Source: Liolophura sinensis (lineage: Eukaryota; Mollusca; Polyplacophora; Chitonida; Chitonidae). Taken from it: 64,000 nucleotides of DNA. Below the pieces are notes generated by a model. It saw only the letters and a program-made list of their open reading frames with translations, was not told where the DNA came from and made no database searches. Both the position numbers and the translations under genes were made by a program. Position 1 is the first letter of the stretch. The number at the start of each line of letters is the position of its first letter. Positions 11,801-19,672 of this stretch are shown here, piece after piece. The stretch lies in assembly GCF_032854445.1 (NCBI RefSeq), contig NC_088300.1, forward strand, positions 10,294,001 through 10,358,000, in the 5' to 3' direction.

Positions 11801-14800
11801 ATGTGAAATGGTTGAAGAATTACAGTAATGAAGGCTTTCAAAATCAGTATTGACCATGATTAATTACGTCTTCTCGAGTGATAATTCAGAAAACGCTCTA
11901 CCCTAAGGTTGAATATTTACCTGCTTACACTGCATTATCATCATACATATTGCAGAAAAGGTAAGAGTAATGCAGGTTTCTAAATCAATACTGATTATGT
12001 CTTCTATGTCACATATGTCTTCTTCAATGACAATATTACCTGATTAGAGTGTAGACTAATGCAAGTTTTTAACCCATATCAACAGATTACCTTTTGAGCA
12101 ATGCAGGGGATGTTCATGGAGTTGGTAGCAAAACCCATGGGGAAGGTGATGGCATCCTCCACGCCCAGGAATTTGGCCACCTGCTGATCCAGGTGCCTGT
12201 GAATTTCCTGATGACCTGTTAATAAACAGAAACATCCCAGTCAATGTCAGTCTCCAATGTCACAAGTAATCTGTCGCTGTTGTGATAACCTGGTCATGGG
12301 ACACAAACCTCAAGGCCAACAGTAGAGCCCTCATTCTGGCAGTACCACATGGATAATGCAATGAAATTGTTTTGTTTTGTCAATGTGAACTCTTTTGTTC
12401 TTTCCTTTATTATGTCACAATTACACATGCACTGCAATGTCACAGAAGAAAATGATGGGATCTACTTCGATTTGAACCATGTCAGCATGTTACATATACT
12501 TTACTTAATCATCTCCTTTGTTATAAAACAAAACCCAGCTCTTGGCGACTTCCACCACTCCCACGCCCAGCTCGTATGTAATTTTACGGACGTCTTCCTT
12601 GCAGGGCCCATCTTTCTTGCAAATCCTAAGTAATTATATGATCCTAGGTTGATGGCCTCGATCTCACTGCTGTTAGCCTGCAAGTGATCGATTGAGTGAT
12701 TGATTTTATGCCGTCACTTGTTAACAGGAAAGCAAACAATTCAAATTATAAATTTACTACTCAATTTGCAAGTGATACTTGTAAATACTCTACTTCAGAA
12801 ACAGTGCAGCTTTTTACCAGTGACACATCTGGTTTTACTCCAGCCGATTCATCCACCTTTAGGGCCCAGTTAGTAGTATCTTTCAGTGAAGTTTGATTAA
12901 TTTATCAGGAAAACTTAAGTGTTGGCATCAAAAGTATCATTTTATGGATGTTACATTATTTACTCTGAAAGTGCATTTCAACCGGCCTTTAGCTGATATA
13001 CAGTAAATGCAATGTATACATGTATGACAACATACAAGGCATAAGTAATCCACATATGTTGAAAATGTGGCAAAACTGTTAACAAGTCATGGAAGTGTAA
13101 ACAAGACATGGAAGCAGCCAGTTTTGTCATGAAGTAATGGATGATAGGGCTGAACTCTCTTACTGTGATGACAATAACAGAGGTTTGACCTACTTGCTCA
13201 AATCAGAAAGCCGCCACCTTTAGCTGTGGGTAGATGACTGTAAATGGAGAACTATTCATCTAACTGGTCTGAAAGATTGCCCCTGATATCAGCTTCAACA
13301 TGTCAGTTTTGGTGTCTTTAGATTGACAAGGAGAGTTATGTTTTGTTCCTGTTCTTATTACTTATTTTTATTATTGTATGAAGTCATAATCATACCATGG
13401 AATTTTTTCACCAGGTAATCACCCTGCTATACTAACTTTGGTGAAAAAATATGTAAAATTATTATACGTGTAACCATGACTTTTCAGTAACAAATTGCTC
13501 TGTTGCATGACAGTTCCTAGGCAGGGCAATTCGTTGGCTCCTTTTTGGGGTTGATATTTTATGGTAATTTAAATTACACCATTCAGTATTTCAGCCATAC
13601 CATTCCTCATGCTATGACTTGATACCTGTGGTACTCACTTGAAATTCCAACATAGTCATCAGTTTTTCTTTCCAAAACTTTTATTTGAGCACCTGCAGCA
13701 CTTTGCAACAGGCCTATTCCAGCAGTCCCTGAATTCGGCGATATACATTCCGTGTGTAAAAACTCTCCCAGCTTTGATACAAAGGAACAAAACCCTAAAA
13801 AACAACAATAACAAAACAGTAAAAAAATACTGTTTCATATGTAACAACTAAAAAGACTCCAACACACCAAATGTATATTGTGTATCAATAAAACATCCCA
13901 ATATTAATATCAAGGTCAAGGTTTATGATATTGTATAACAGAGATGAAGCATTTCAAAGTGAAAACATGCTCATGTACTGAGGAAATCAGATGCAATGAT
14001 GCTCTCAGTTTTAAAGAGCTACTTTAGTGTTAAGACGCAAGTTTTAAAGTGACATTAGATGACCATTGTGTTTCTGGTTTCTCTAATATGGGCATATTTA
14101 CATTATTGCATAAGAATTCCACATCGTTATGCAGTTGTATATACAGGTCTGTTTCCATAGGCCATGTAGAATAACTAAGGTTACACTTTGTGTTGTATTT
14201 TCTGTTAAGTATATACACAGCACATACACATACAAGGCCTATAATTAAGTAGTCAGATGAATTAATGACAACCAGGACAAAGTAGATGTAGCATATCATC
14301 TACCGCCAATCAGGCTTCAAGCTGGCTGTAGGCAAAAATGTTGTCATAAAATCTGATTTACCTATATTACATGACATCTCTCAAAATTTTAAAATATAGA
14401 TGGTTGGCTAAATACTTATAAACTTTACACATACATGCTCATCTACAGGATACTATGTAAACGATGATCAAGAGAACTATGCTAAAACTGCTGATTTTTT
14501 ATACCACTACCTATATTCTTCAACTTCTCAACCTTTGTACAATTATTTTCACTTTATTCTAGGTGTCAAAATAATGTGGTGTATCACAATAAACTTGATA
14601 TTTTCATGGAAGTTGACATATCTGGTACATAAGCAAATTTATCCCCTGCATAAAATTTTAGCCAAACCCTTTCACCAAACCGTAAAAAATATCACCAGTC
14701 ATACAGTGGTAAAAAAAAATGTACATTTAGTGACAATGGCCAACAGCAGCTGGAATTCTGGTTGATGTGCTGTTACAAATGACACTTTGTACTGGATTTA

Positions 14801-14912
14801 CCAGCTGTGACTTCACACCAACACACTGTTTGATTCAATATTACATCACAAATGTAAACTGACTTCTTCTCACTGGTGTTGAGGATGGCTTTTCTTTCTC
14901 TCTCTCTCTCTC

Positions 14913-14950
<38 letters not shown>

Positions 14951-17900
14951 CATGCGTGTGTGCGTATGTATATATATATATATACACACACACATGGCAT
15001 AAAAGCAAATATATATTTTTACATGTACAGAATATATGTACAGCACTGCACAGCACCTGACATTTTAACCCCATAAACAATCATGAATCCAGGACAGCAC
15101 AACCAAAGTTACTTACTACTGATAGAGAAAAAGTTACCTGAAATGACAGAGTAAGGTGAGGTTCAAAGGCCAGTGTCCTATTTGAGAGTCTTAACAGCTA
15201 CCATATAACCTACAGCTGTACTGCACACCTCTCACATCTAACTTATCCACAAGTAGCCTATTTTTATATTTACAGCAAAAATAAATCTACTCTAGATAGG
15301 TCATCTAAAGTTCTGTACTGGCCAAATCCAGAAAAGAATTTTGTTGTTTAAAAACATTACCAGTGCAAGTTTCCATATTCTTTCATAAACCTTGCTTCTG
15401 TATGTAATACTGGCACAAGACTCAGATAAAAGGGAGCCCATTGATAACCACTGATGAAGCCATATGATCAGATTCGACTCCCACCAATACTGGGCACCAT
15501 CACCATGTGCAAATGTCAATTTCATATAATGCATAATACACATAAAACATCGCTGAGTTAAATATACCACAAAAACCCTCACAGGCATGTCACATCATAA
15601 ATACATACTGTAGGCATGCATTAAACTAGTGTTTTAAAAATCAAAATGAAGAAAATCAAGCTTTTGAAAATTTTGCTGGGTTGGGAAGGTGGATTGTCGC
15701 ATTTATCCCTGACGTACTGTTGCTCTGAAGGAAGATGTCAAGATTATATTTCGTGAACAAAATGTATCTGCTGGTTTCCTGGACTGACATTGTATTGAGT
15801 GTATTTAACATGTGCACACATATAAAAACATACTGAACCGAAAATACACAACCCACAAAAATGTTGAGCTAATAAAAAGTTTCCCTCTCGGAGTATGCTG
15901 GCTAATCTATCATTACAGCTGCTTAATTATTTGTCAAAGCACAATGGAAATATACACTAAACACTTACATACTGGCTCTGCCTCAGCTGTAGTGTGGGAG
16001 CTTTCTACACAATTCATGCAGCATACACACAGTGTGTCAGCATATCAATGCACCAACATACTTAAAATGGAAAGGGCATTAAACTCATGAACCTTGTTAC
16101 GATGACAAAATAAACAGACATAAATATGCAAATTATGTTCTCACCTGGCTTAATTCTCGGCTTGATGAAATATGATGTTGTTTGTAGAGGCCCAGAAACT
16201 CTCGAATATGACCAACAATAATTAAAATCCCATAGCTAATGTAGGTATAAACAGCCATAAAAAGTGGGGTTTCTTCAAAATACTCCTGAAACTTTGGTGA
16301 TATCTAAAAATAAAGAAAAAAGAAAAATTATTTCATAACTTAACTTGTCTAACTTTATATCATGCCCATAACAACTGCAGAATTATTTTTATTGCTGAGT
16401 TGGCAAAACATTTTTTCCAGCAAATGTTTTAAAAAAATCTAAAAATCTAACTTTAAATCAAAATCTAAAGCCAAGGTTAAACAATGATTTTAATTTCTGC
16501 TTCTCTACACATTTTATAACAGAACGTGGAAACCAAGATTAACATGCGTTAATTCACAACTGAACAACATTTCCAGGAAGTAAAAGTATTTACTTATTTA
16601 TTTGATTGGTGATTTACGCCGTACTCAAGAATATTTCACAATACAACGGCAGCCAGCATTATGGTGTGGCCCCCCAGAGCCTGGGTGAAACCCACGACCA
16701 TCTGCAGGTTGCTGGGAGACATTCCCATGTACGCCAGGAGAGGAAGTCAGCATGATCTGAATTTCAACTCACAGTGACTGCACTAGTGGGAGGCTCCTGA
16801 GTCATTGCACCATGCTGGCGCGATGGCCGCAGAGGCCCTCGCAAGTAAAATCATGTTCCCATCTTTGATTTTCTTTTTGCTGAGCTGGTTCAGCCTGAAG
16901 AACAACATCTTCGGCCAATTTGATTGGCTGAAAGCTTTGAGAGATGAAATGGAAAACCTCAAAACCTATCTCTCAATATCAAATTTCTTCAATATTCACC
17001 TTCCTCAAGGCTGCTCTCATATAAGGTTTGGCAAAATTTTGTTTGACCAAGGATGGCCCCATATTTGTCCTCAAAGTAACGTTGGAGCATGCTCAATTTA
17101 TAAATCTTATGCAGCTGCCATGGCAGTTTGTCATGGCGTTCAATAGTTGCGAAATGTAACTCTTGGTATTGACCAACACGAGGTTGGTCGAATAACAGGG
17201 AGATTTTTTAAAATTTATTTTGTGAATTTGTGCGGTTGTCATGGATCGTCTTTAGTGCAGTGAGACTCTGAACAGGCTAGTTGATTATGGGGACCACTCG
17301 GTTGACACTGATTTACGCAAGGAAAGATTTAATGCACATGTGAAGATGCGGAAAATGTGGCTTACCATCAATCCGACACATTAGAAGCAGTTATTCCCCG
17401 TAACTCCCCAACACTTTGTGTCAATCGATACTGAGAGGTACATTCCGCAGCCAGGTGCTCCAGACAAATTACCAATAAAATACATTTCCATGACACTTAT
17501 ATTCCTTACATTTTCCTTTGTCAATTTACTGCAAGCACAATGTTGATCAGTTATTTCATAGGCACAAGATTCTTGAGTAATGCTCAAAGCCACCTGCTGT
17601 ACAGACAGCCTCAACACAATTCACAAAGGCAGCAAAATGCATCATATTTTTAAACGGTGTGCGCTTTGAGGTTGGTTTGAGGCGAACTGGGTGAACAACA
17701 CATTTCTAAACCTAACGTCAGCGCAATCTCAGACTAGTTCCTCATAATTGAGGCTCTATGATATATGTATGGATGCTCAAAATTACTGACAGTCTAACAA
17801 CACAAACCAGTACTGACACCTTTTCATTTTCTTCCTACAGCAAATAACTATTACAAATATATTTATTTTCTTATTTGATTGGTGTTTTACGCCATATTCA

Positions 17901-18659
17901 AGAACATTTCACTTGCACAACGGCAGCCAGCATTATGGTCGGAGGAAACCAGGCAGAGCCCAGGGGAAACCCAAGACCATCCACAGGTTGCTGGAAGATC
18001 TTCACACATAGGACCGGAATTATAAATACATGTATTGTCTAAGTGAGGTTTATACCACAGTATTAGCTTTAAAAACGAAATGTGAGTCCCGTCACAGCAG
18101 TAGGCCTATAAACAAATTCATATCACCATGATCCAACAAAGATAAGTTACATCCACCAAAGCTACAACATAATCTGATAGTAATTGCTAATTCTGGGTGG
18201 GTGTAACGAAAACAGAAGGGCGTGAAGTTTGCTAGAGGTTTTGCGCACTTCCAGGACTGTCGGAATAAAGAATGTGTTAAATGTTTGCCCGCCTTCGATT
18301 CGATAAAGCTGGTGCTGAAGATATTCTCTCTAAGACTTCCATCATTTATGTTTAAATGTACGCTATTACACCGGCATAACGAGAACGATAAAAAAGAGAA
18401 CAAGCAAACTTCACATGACGTTTCGAGCCGAGTTTCAAACAGAGTGAGTGACTAAATGGAATCGTTCAATTTTTCACAGAGAAAACACAAATGACAAGGC
18501 ACCCACTCTGTTCTCATCGTCAGATACCGGACTAAATATTAAAGCTCACTCCTACTCTACCTGTTTGTGCCCATTGTCGGTTTTCCCCAGCCCGTTAACA
18601 TGACCGTTCTCCGGCATCTTTCCGCCACTCGGCTTTCCTAGCCCACAAGCGGGGGCCAT
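2794..18659 (-). CDS. SPTLC2: Serine palmitoyltransferase subunit 2, whole gene (12 coding exons)
   Basis: Catalytic, PLP-carrying subunit of serine palmitoyltransferase, the ER enzyme that condenses L-serine with palmitoyl-CoA to 3-ketosphinganine, the first step of sphingolipid synthesis. Exons in order (minus strand): 18659-18561, 16303-16145, 13794-13639, 12677-12535, 12215-12091, 11153-11060, 10031-9926, 5732-5513, 5050-4924, 4031-3896, 3584-3455, 2883-2794. All junctions are GT/AG and the phases agree. Coding sum is 1585 nt, one base off a multiple of three because exons 3 and 4 contain frame slips; about 528 residues are expected without them. Visible family marks: [34 protein letters not shown] (PLP lysine), GFPATP. 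It is SPTLC2 rather than SPTLC1 because the PLP lysine motif is present. Confidence 0.95.
2884..3454 (-). other. SPTLC2 intron 11
   Basis: Non-coding. It contains a MITE-like element at 2990-3155 and is otherwise unremarkable. Confidence 0.8.
2990..3155. mobile_element. MITE-like element, copy 1
   Basis: Left end TACTGTAAGTCTTCAACC and right end GGTTGAGGAATAAGGGTA are imperfect inverted repeats of each other. The interior holds 'caatggccaattcaac' and 'gttttgtttccaaaa', shared with the copies at 4538, 11622, 34230 and 49918. The short length, inverted ends and lack of coding capacity fit a non-autonomous DNA transposon. Confidence 0.65.
3455..3584 (-). CDS. SPTLC2: SPTLC2 exon 11
   Basis: 130 nt, phase 1 in and 0 out. 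It encodes [20 protein letters not shown], then [19 protein letters not shown] and ETLDK. This is the C-terminal subdomain of the alpha-oxoamine synthase fold. The VGFPATP...R.R.CLSA.HT block is highly conserved in SPT2 proteins, with the arginine expected to help hold the substrate carboxylate. Frame fully intact. Confidence 0.95.
3896..4031 (-). CDS. SPTLC2: SPTLC2 exon 10
   Basis: 136 nt, phase 1 in and 1 out. It encodes [19 protein letters not shown], then [20 protein letters not shown] and FLPSKVG. The match to animal SPTLC2 ([16 protein letters not shown]) is very close. Frame intact, splice sites canonical. Confidence 0.95.
4255..4492 (-). mobile_element. Diverged tRNA-derived SINE copy
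   Basis: T-rich left end, then 'tattgggtttagtgtt', 'tggaggaaac', 'accatcgac', 'gtgagctggatttgaac' and 'gagtcattgaggcaccgtgac'. These follow the order of the clearer SINE copies at 16588 and 23933 but with heavy divergence. The tRNA-like head would be at the right end. Confidence 0.45.
4538..4758. mobile_element. MITE-like element, copy 2
   Basis: Begins TACTGTAATTCAACTG and ends GGCTGAGGAATTAGGGTA, inverted versions of one another. The middle shares 'tagttttgtctccaaa' and 'tgcataaattacactgaaag' with other copies. Its end is about 165 bp from exon 9. Confidence 0.65.
4924..5050 (-). CDS. SPTLC2: SPTLC2 exon 9
   Basis: 127 nt, phase 0 in and 1 out. It encodes [20 protein letters not shown], then [19 protein letters not shown] and SDE plus a split Gly. 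The acceptor reads CTCAG followed by AAG, a NAGNAG pair that could drop one lysine. Frame intact. Confidence 0.95.
5051..5512 (-). other. SPTLC2 intron 8
   Basis: Non-coding, AT-rich. I see no repeat or regulatory element that I can support. Confidence 0.8.
5513..5732 (-). CDS. SPTLC2: SPTLC2 exon 8 (PLP lysine exon)
   Basis: 220 nt, phase 2 in (completes Ser) and 0 out. It encodes [19 protein letters not shown], then [37 protein letters not shown] and [18 protein letters not shown]. In this family DEAH supplies the Asp and His that contact PLP, and the lysine of TLTKSFGA forms the Schiff base. This is the strongest evidence for an active catalytic subunit. Confidence 0.97.
6020..6157. repeat. 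Long inverted repeat (foldback element)
   Basis: Two arms of about 60 bases face each other across a ~14-base loop around 'tcccctgacgcctc'. The left arm starts TTACATGGTGACTCAGTGAT and the right arm ends with the complement of nearly the same sequence. Only about ten mismatches are seen along the arms. It has no coding capacity. It could be a small foldback or MITE insertion, and the transcript would form a strong hairpin. Confidence 0.85.
6180..8390. repeat. Minisatellite, about 22 copies of a ~100-bp unit
   Basis: Unit landmarks in order: 'gcatgtcactgagaaggtct', 'cagagaacagctcatgattt', 'acaggctgtcacacacac', 'aaggcatatcaacactta', 'cagatggccactactgct'. The 'gatttacaggctgtc' landmark occurs near 6218, 6313, 6410, 6506, 6606, 6702, 6798, 6895, 6991, 7090, 7187, 7287, 7396, 7491, 7590, 7691, 7792, 7888, 7990, 8090, 8187 and 8289. 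Unit length varies mainly through the internal CA run. Higher-order repeats of three units are visible (about 291 bp at 6550/6841 and 298 bp at 7799/8097). The long open frames across the array arise from the stop-poor unit and are not genes. Confidence 0.95.
9926..10031 (-). CDS. SPTLC2: SPTLC2 exon 7
   Basis: 106 nt, phase 1 in and 2 out. It encodes the split Asn, then [20 protein letters not shown] and [14 protein letters not shown]. This matches the [21 protein letters not shown] region of animal SPTLC2. Frame intact. Confidence 0.94.
10032..11059 (-). other. SPTLC2 intron 6
   Basis: Non-coding. A probable second SINE-type repeat lies at 10740-10955. Confidence 0.75.
10740..10955 (-). 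mobile_element. Possible second tRNA-related SINE family
   Basis: Contains 'gctgagtgccaagccaggca', 'gcaacaagtatcattttt', 'cggtttgatcccgtatctgt', 'gaactacgaggcggaatctt' and 'acaccataaggccacc'. The right half on the minus strand resembles a tRNA head with a box-B-like GGGATCAAACC. I recall similar sequence as dispersed in molluscan genomes, but that is memory and not a search. Confidence 0.5.
11060..11153 (-). CDS. SPTLC2: SPTLC2 exon 6
   Basis: 94 nt, phase 0 in and 1 out. It encodes [18 protein letters not shown], then [13 protein letters not shown]. The SDELNH motif provides the active-site histidine that stacks on the PLP ring in this enzyme family. Frame intact. Confidence 0.96.
11154..12090 (-). 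other. SPTLC2 intron 5
   Basis: Non-coding. Holds MITE-like copy 3 (11622-11827). Around 11370-11580 and 11850-12030 a phrase like 'gaatatt(t)acctgctta.attgcattat' recurs three times, a diverged local duplication. Confidence 0.75.
11622..11827. mobile_element. MITE-like element, copy 3
   Basis: Begins TACCATAATTCCTCAACC and ends GGTTGAAGAATTACAGTA, an inverted pair. The interior 'ttttggagacaaaactacat' and 'ttggccagttgcaa' is the reverse orientation of copies 1 and 2 and matches copy 5 at 49918. This is the best-preserved pair of terminal inverted repeats in the window. Confidence 0.75.
12091..12215 (-). CDS. SPTLC2: SPTLC2 exon 5
   Basis: 125 nt, phase 1 in (completes Gly) and 0 out. It encodes [20 protein letters not shown], then [20 protein letters not shown] and QK. 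The [11 protein letters not shown] block is nearly invariant in animal SPTLC2. Frame intact. Confidence 0.96.
12216..12534 (-). other. SPTLC2 intron 4
   Basis: Short non-coding intron, with nothing further seen. Confidence 0.8.
12535..12677 (-). CDS. SPTLC2: SPTLC2 exon 4, with frame slips
   Basis: 143 nt between canonical acceptor (CTTGCAG) and donor (GTTTTG). Homology runs through three frames: [20 protein letters not shown], then [19 protein letters not shown], then SRQELG. Single missing bases near 12669-12677, 12609-12620 and 12549-12560 would restore one frame, and three such losses keep the phase with exon 5. GSYNYLGFA and SRQELG are hallmarks of SPTLC2, so the exon is real; only its frame is damaged in this sequence. 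Confidence 0.85.
12678..13638 (-). other. SPTLC2 intron 3
   Basis: Non-coding AT-rich intron between the two damaged exons. No repeat family is recognised with confidence. Confidence 0.75.
13639..13794 (-). CDS. SPTLC2: SPTLC2 exon 3, with frame slips
   Basis: 156 nt, acceptor TTTTAG and donor GTGAGT. Reading starts in phase as [20 protein letters not shown], then RDCWNRPVA in the next frame, then [14 protein letters not shown] in a third, and WNFK requires one more change. The slips lie near 13729-13733 (+1), 13702-13706 (+1) and 13648-13655 (-1). Read straight through, the first frame meets a TAG after LLE. YTRN.Y.RIRD.WNRP is a conserved SPTLC2 block, so the assignment is firm although the frame is not. 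Confidence 0.85.
13795..16144 (-). other. SPTLC2 intron 2
   Basis: Non-coding, 2.35 kb. It includes the CT/TA/CA simple-sequence tract at 14893-14997. No exon-like frame is supported. Confidence 0.75.
14893..14997. repeat. Compound CT / TA / CA microsatellite
   Basis: A CT run, then two TA runs separated by 'catgcgtgtgtgcgtatg', then a CA run. The TA parts are self-complementary and may extrude. The small open frames in this tract on both strands are low-complexity artefacts. Confidence 0.9.
16145..16303 (-). CDS. SPTLC2: SPTLC2 exon 2 (membrane segment)
   Basis: 159 nt, phase 0 to 0. It encodes [19 protein letters not shown], then [20 protein letters not shown] and [14 protein letters not shown]. 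The FEETP motif and the following hydrophobic stretch (about [16 protein letters not shown]) correspond to the single N-terminal transmembrane helix that anchors SPTLC2 in the ER. Frame intact. Confidence 0.94.
16588..16843 (-). mobile_element. tRNA-derived SINE
   Basis: The TTATTTATTTG tail at left, then 'gccgtactcaagaatatttc', 'cagccagcattatgg', 'aaacccacgaccatctgcag', 'gttgctgg', 'ggaggctcctgagtcattg' and a damaged tRNA-like head at right ('gatggccgcagaggccc'). Inserted on the minus strand. Nearly full length. Confidence 0.85.
17861..18010 (-). mobile_element. tRNA-derived SINE, head-truncated
   Basis: Same tail and body as the copy at 16588 ('ttgattggtgttttacgcca', 'cagccagcattatgg', 'gagcccaggggaaaccc', 'ccacaggttgctgg') but it stops before the tRNA-like head, as right-side truncation of a minus-strand insertion would give. 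Confidence 0.85.
18561..18659 (-). CDS. SPTLC2: SPTLC2 exon 1 (start codon)
   Basis: 99 nt, 33 codons, phase 0 out. It begins [19 protein letters not shown] and continues [15 protein letters not shown] second in-frame ATG lies at codon 15. The first ATG is chosen because it is the most upstream in frame and sits in AAGATGGC, a good start context that also resembles a YY1 site. Low complexity and no hydrophobicity suggest a disordered cytosolic leader before the membrane helix of exon 2. Confidence 0.85.
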
Positions 18660-19153
18660 CTTGTTGTGTTGATGCCGAGTAGAATTCCCTCGTATAAGCC
18701 GTGATTTCATTGGTTTGTCCTATCCTCAGGTCCAATCGGAACTGGTCTACCGTTTGTTCATGAGCACGTGCACCAGCGGTGAGGGGTTCTAGAGTATCTT
18801 TCTCGAATGGAGAAACAATAAATCTTTCATAGTTGAAACCTTTCGAACATCATACCTTGTATCTGGAAAGAATATGTCATCCGTTTTCAGAAAAGGTTTA
18901 TTTGATCTGTATTGCTGGGTCTGAATACTCAACAAAGCAAAACGCCCGTGCGCCCCTCCCCTTCCTACAGTTAAACTGCATCATTTTCATAGCAACCGAC
19001 TGCGCATGCTACACTGATTACGTCACATGTCAGCCAGGAACGGCCATTTATTTGTGCAGTGCGCAGAACAGTAGAAGAAGATCATTTAATTCGGAGAAAA
19101 AAGCTTGCTAATTGGTGTCAGTTTTCAGTGTAGACCATAATCTTTGGGTAAAA
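18660..19153. promoter_or_regulatory. Probable bidirectional promoter of SPTLC2 and the reticulon
   Basis: Only 494 bp separate the divergent start codons. Visible sites: CCAAT at 18732-18736, the same on the opposite strand at 18709-18713, an E-box CACGTG at 18765-18770, an NRF1-like TGCGCATGC at 19001-19009, a CRE-like TACGTCAC at 19019-19026, and AAGATGGC over the SPTLC2 start. No clear TATA box is placed for either gene. The segment is less AT-rich than its surroundings, as expected of a housekeeping promoter. Transcription starts themselves cannot be read from the sequence. Confidence 0.7.
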
Positions 19154-19672
19154 ATGAGTAACATGGGGGATTTATACCCTTCGTCGACTCAGCCGGAGAG
19201 TAACAGTTATAGCAACGAAGATTTCGAGAAGGTTGACCCAGGCGATCTCGACCAGCAACCCGCCGAATCAGAGAGAGATCAACTTTCGGACCAAGTGCCG
19301 ACATCCACTGCTTTCTCCGGCGAAGAAGCCGAGGAAGATCGCTACGGTACTTCAGAAGCTACCCCAAATCTCGTTAGTTTTGGTGATGAACCGGTGTTAG
19401 AGGAACCTCAGTCCACCACCCCCTCTGCTCCTGAAGTAGGCGACTTCCCAAGTTTGGGCCAATACTCTGAGCCCGAACCCGAAGCTGAAGCGATCTCTCA
19501 CAACCCCTTTTCAGATCCAATCTCCTCAACAACAACAACAACTCCAATGCTTATGGCCTGGGAGAAGACGACAGGGATATTTTACAGCCAGAACCAATAT
19601 CTAATCTCCTAACAGAATCAACAGAAAGTAAAGAGTGGGAAGGGAAATCAGAAGGCTTGGCCATATCTGGAG
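19154..19672 (+). CDS. RTN: Reticulon exon 1, long isoform (one frame slip)
   Basis: It starts [20 protein letters not shown]. The ATG at 19154 is taken rather than the upstream in-frame ATG at 19112 because of context (AAAATGAG). The product is acidic and rich in Ser, Glu and Pro, with no domain, as is usual for reticulon N-termini. After NPFSDPISS the frame runs to a stop at 19610-19612. From the AAC run at 19528-19542, however, the next frame reads [19 protein letters not shown], then [18 protein letters not shown] and EGLAISG, to a donor at 19673 with the right phase. One base is therefore missing near 19522-19530, in or beside the triplet run. Confidence 0.8.

Larger units (their letters stand above)
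16304..18560 (-). other. SPTLC2 intron 1
   Basis: Non-coding first intron with two SINE copies (16588-16843 and 17861-18010). No further exon is seen. Confidence 0.8.

Noticed and set aside
12690-12720. Further SINE scrap near 'gattgattttatgccgtcac'
   Set aside because: Too short to separate from chance.
14773-15080. Open frames with YIYIYI and HTHTH runs on both strands
   Set aside because: Products of the CT/TA/CA microsatellite.
16805-17146. 113-codon plus-strand open frame
   Set aside because: It begins inside a SINE head and runs into intron DNA, with no splice or homology support.
2794-18659. Processed or duplicated SPTLC2 pseudogene
   Set aside because: Introns are kept and ten exons are intact with catalytic residues; only two neighbouring exons have slips.
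2794-18659. Identification as SPTLC1 or ALAS
   Set aside because: The [11 protein letters not shown] lysine, the N-terminal membrane helix and the [17 protein letters not shown] and GFPATP blocks fit SPTLC2; SPTLC1 lacks the PLP lysine and ALAS has a different C-terminus.
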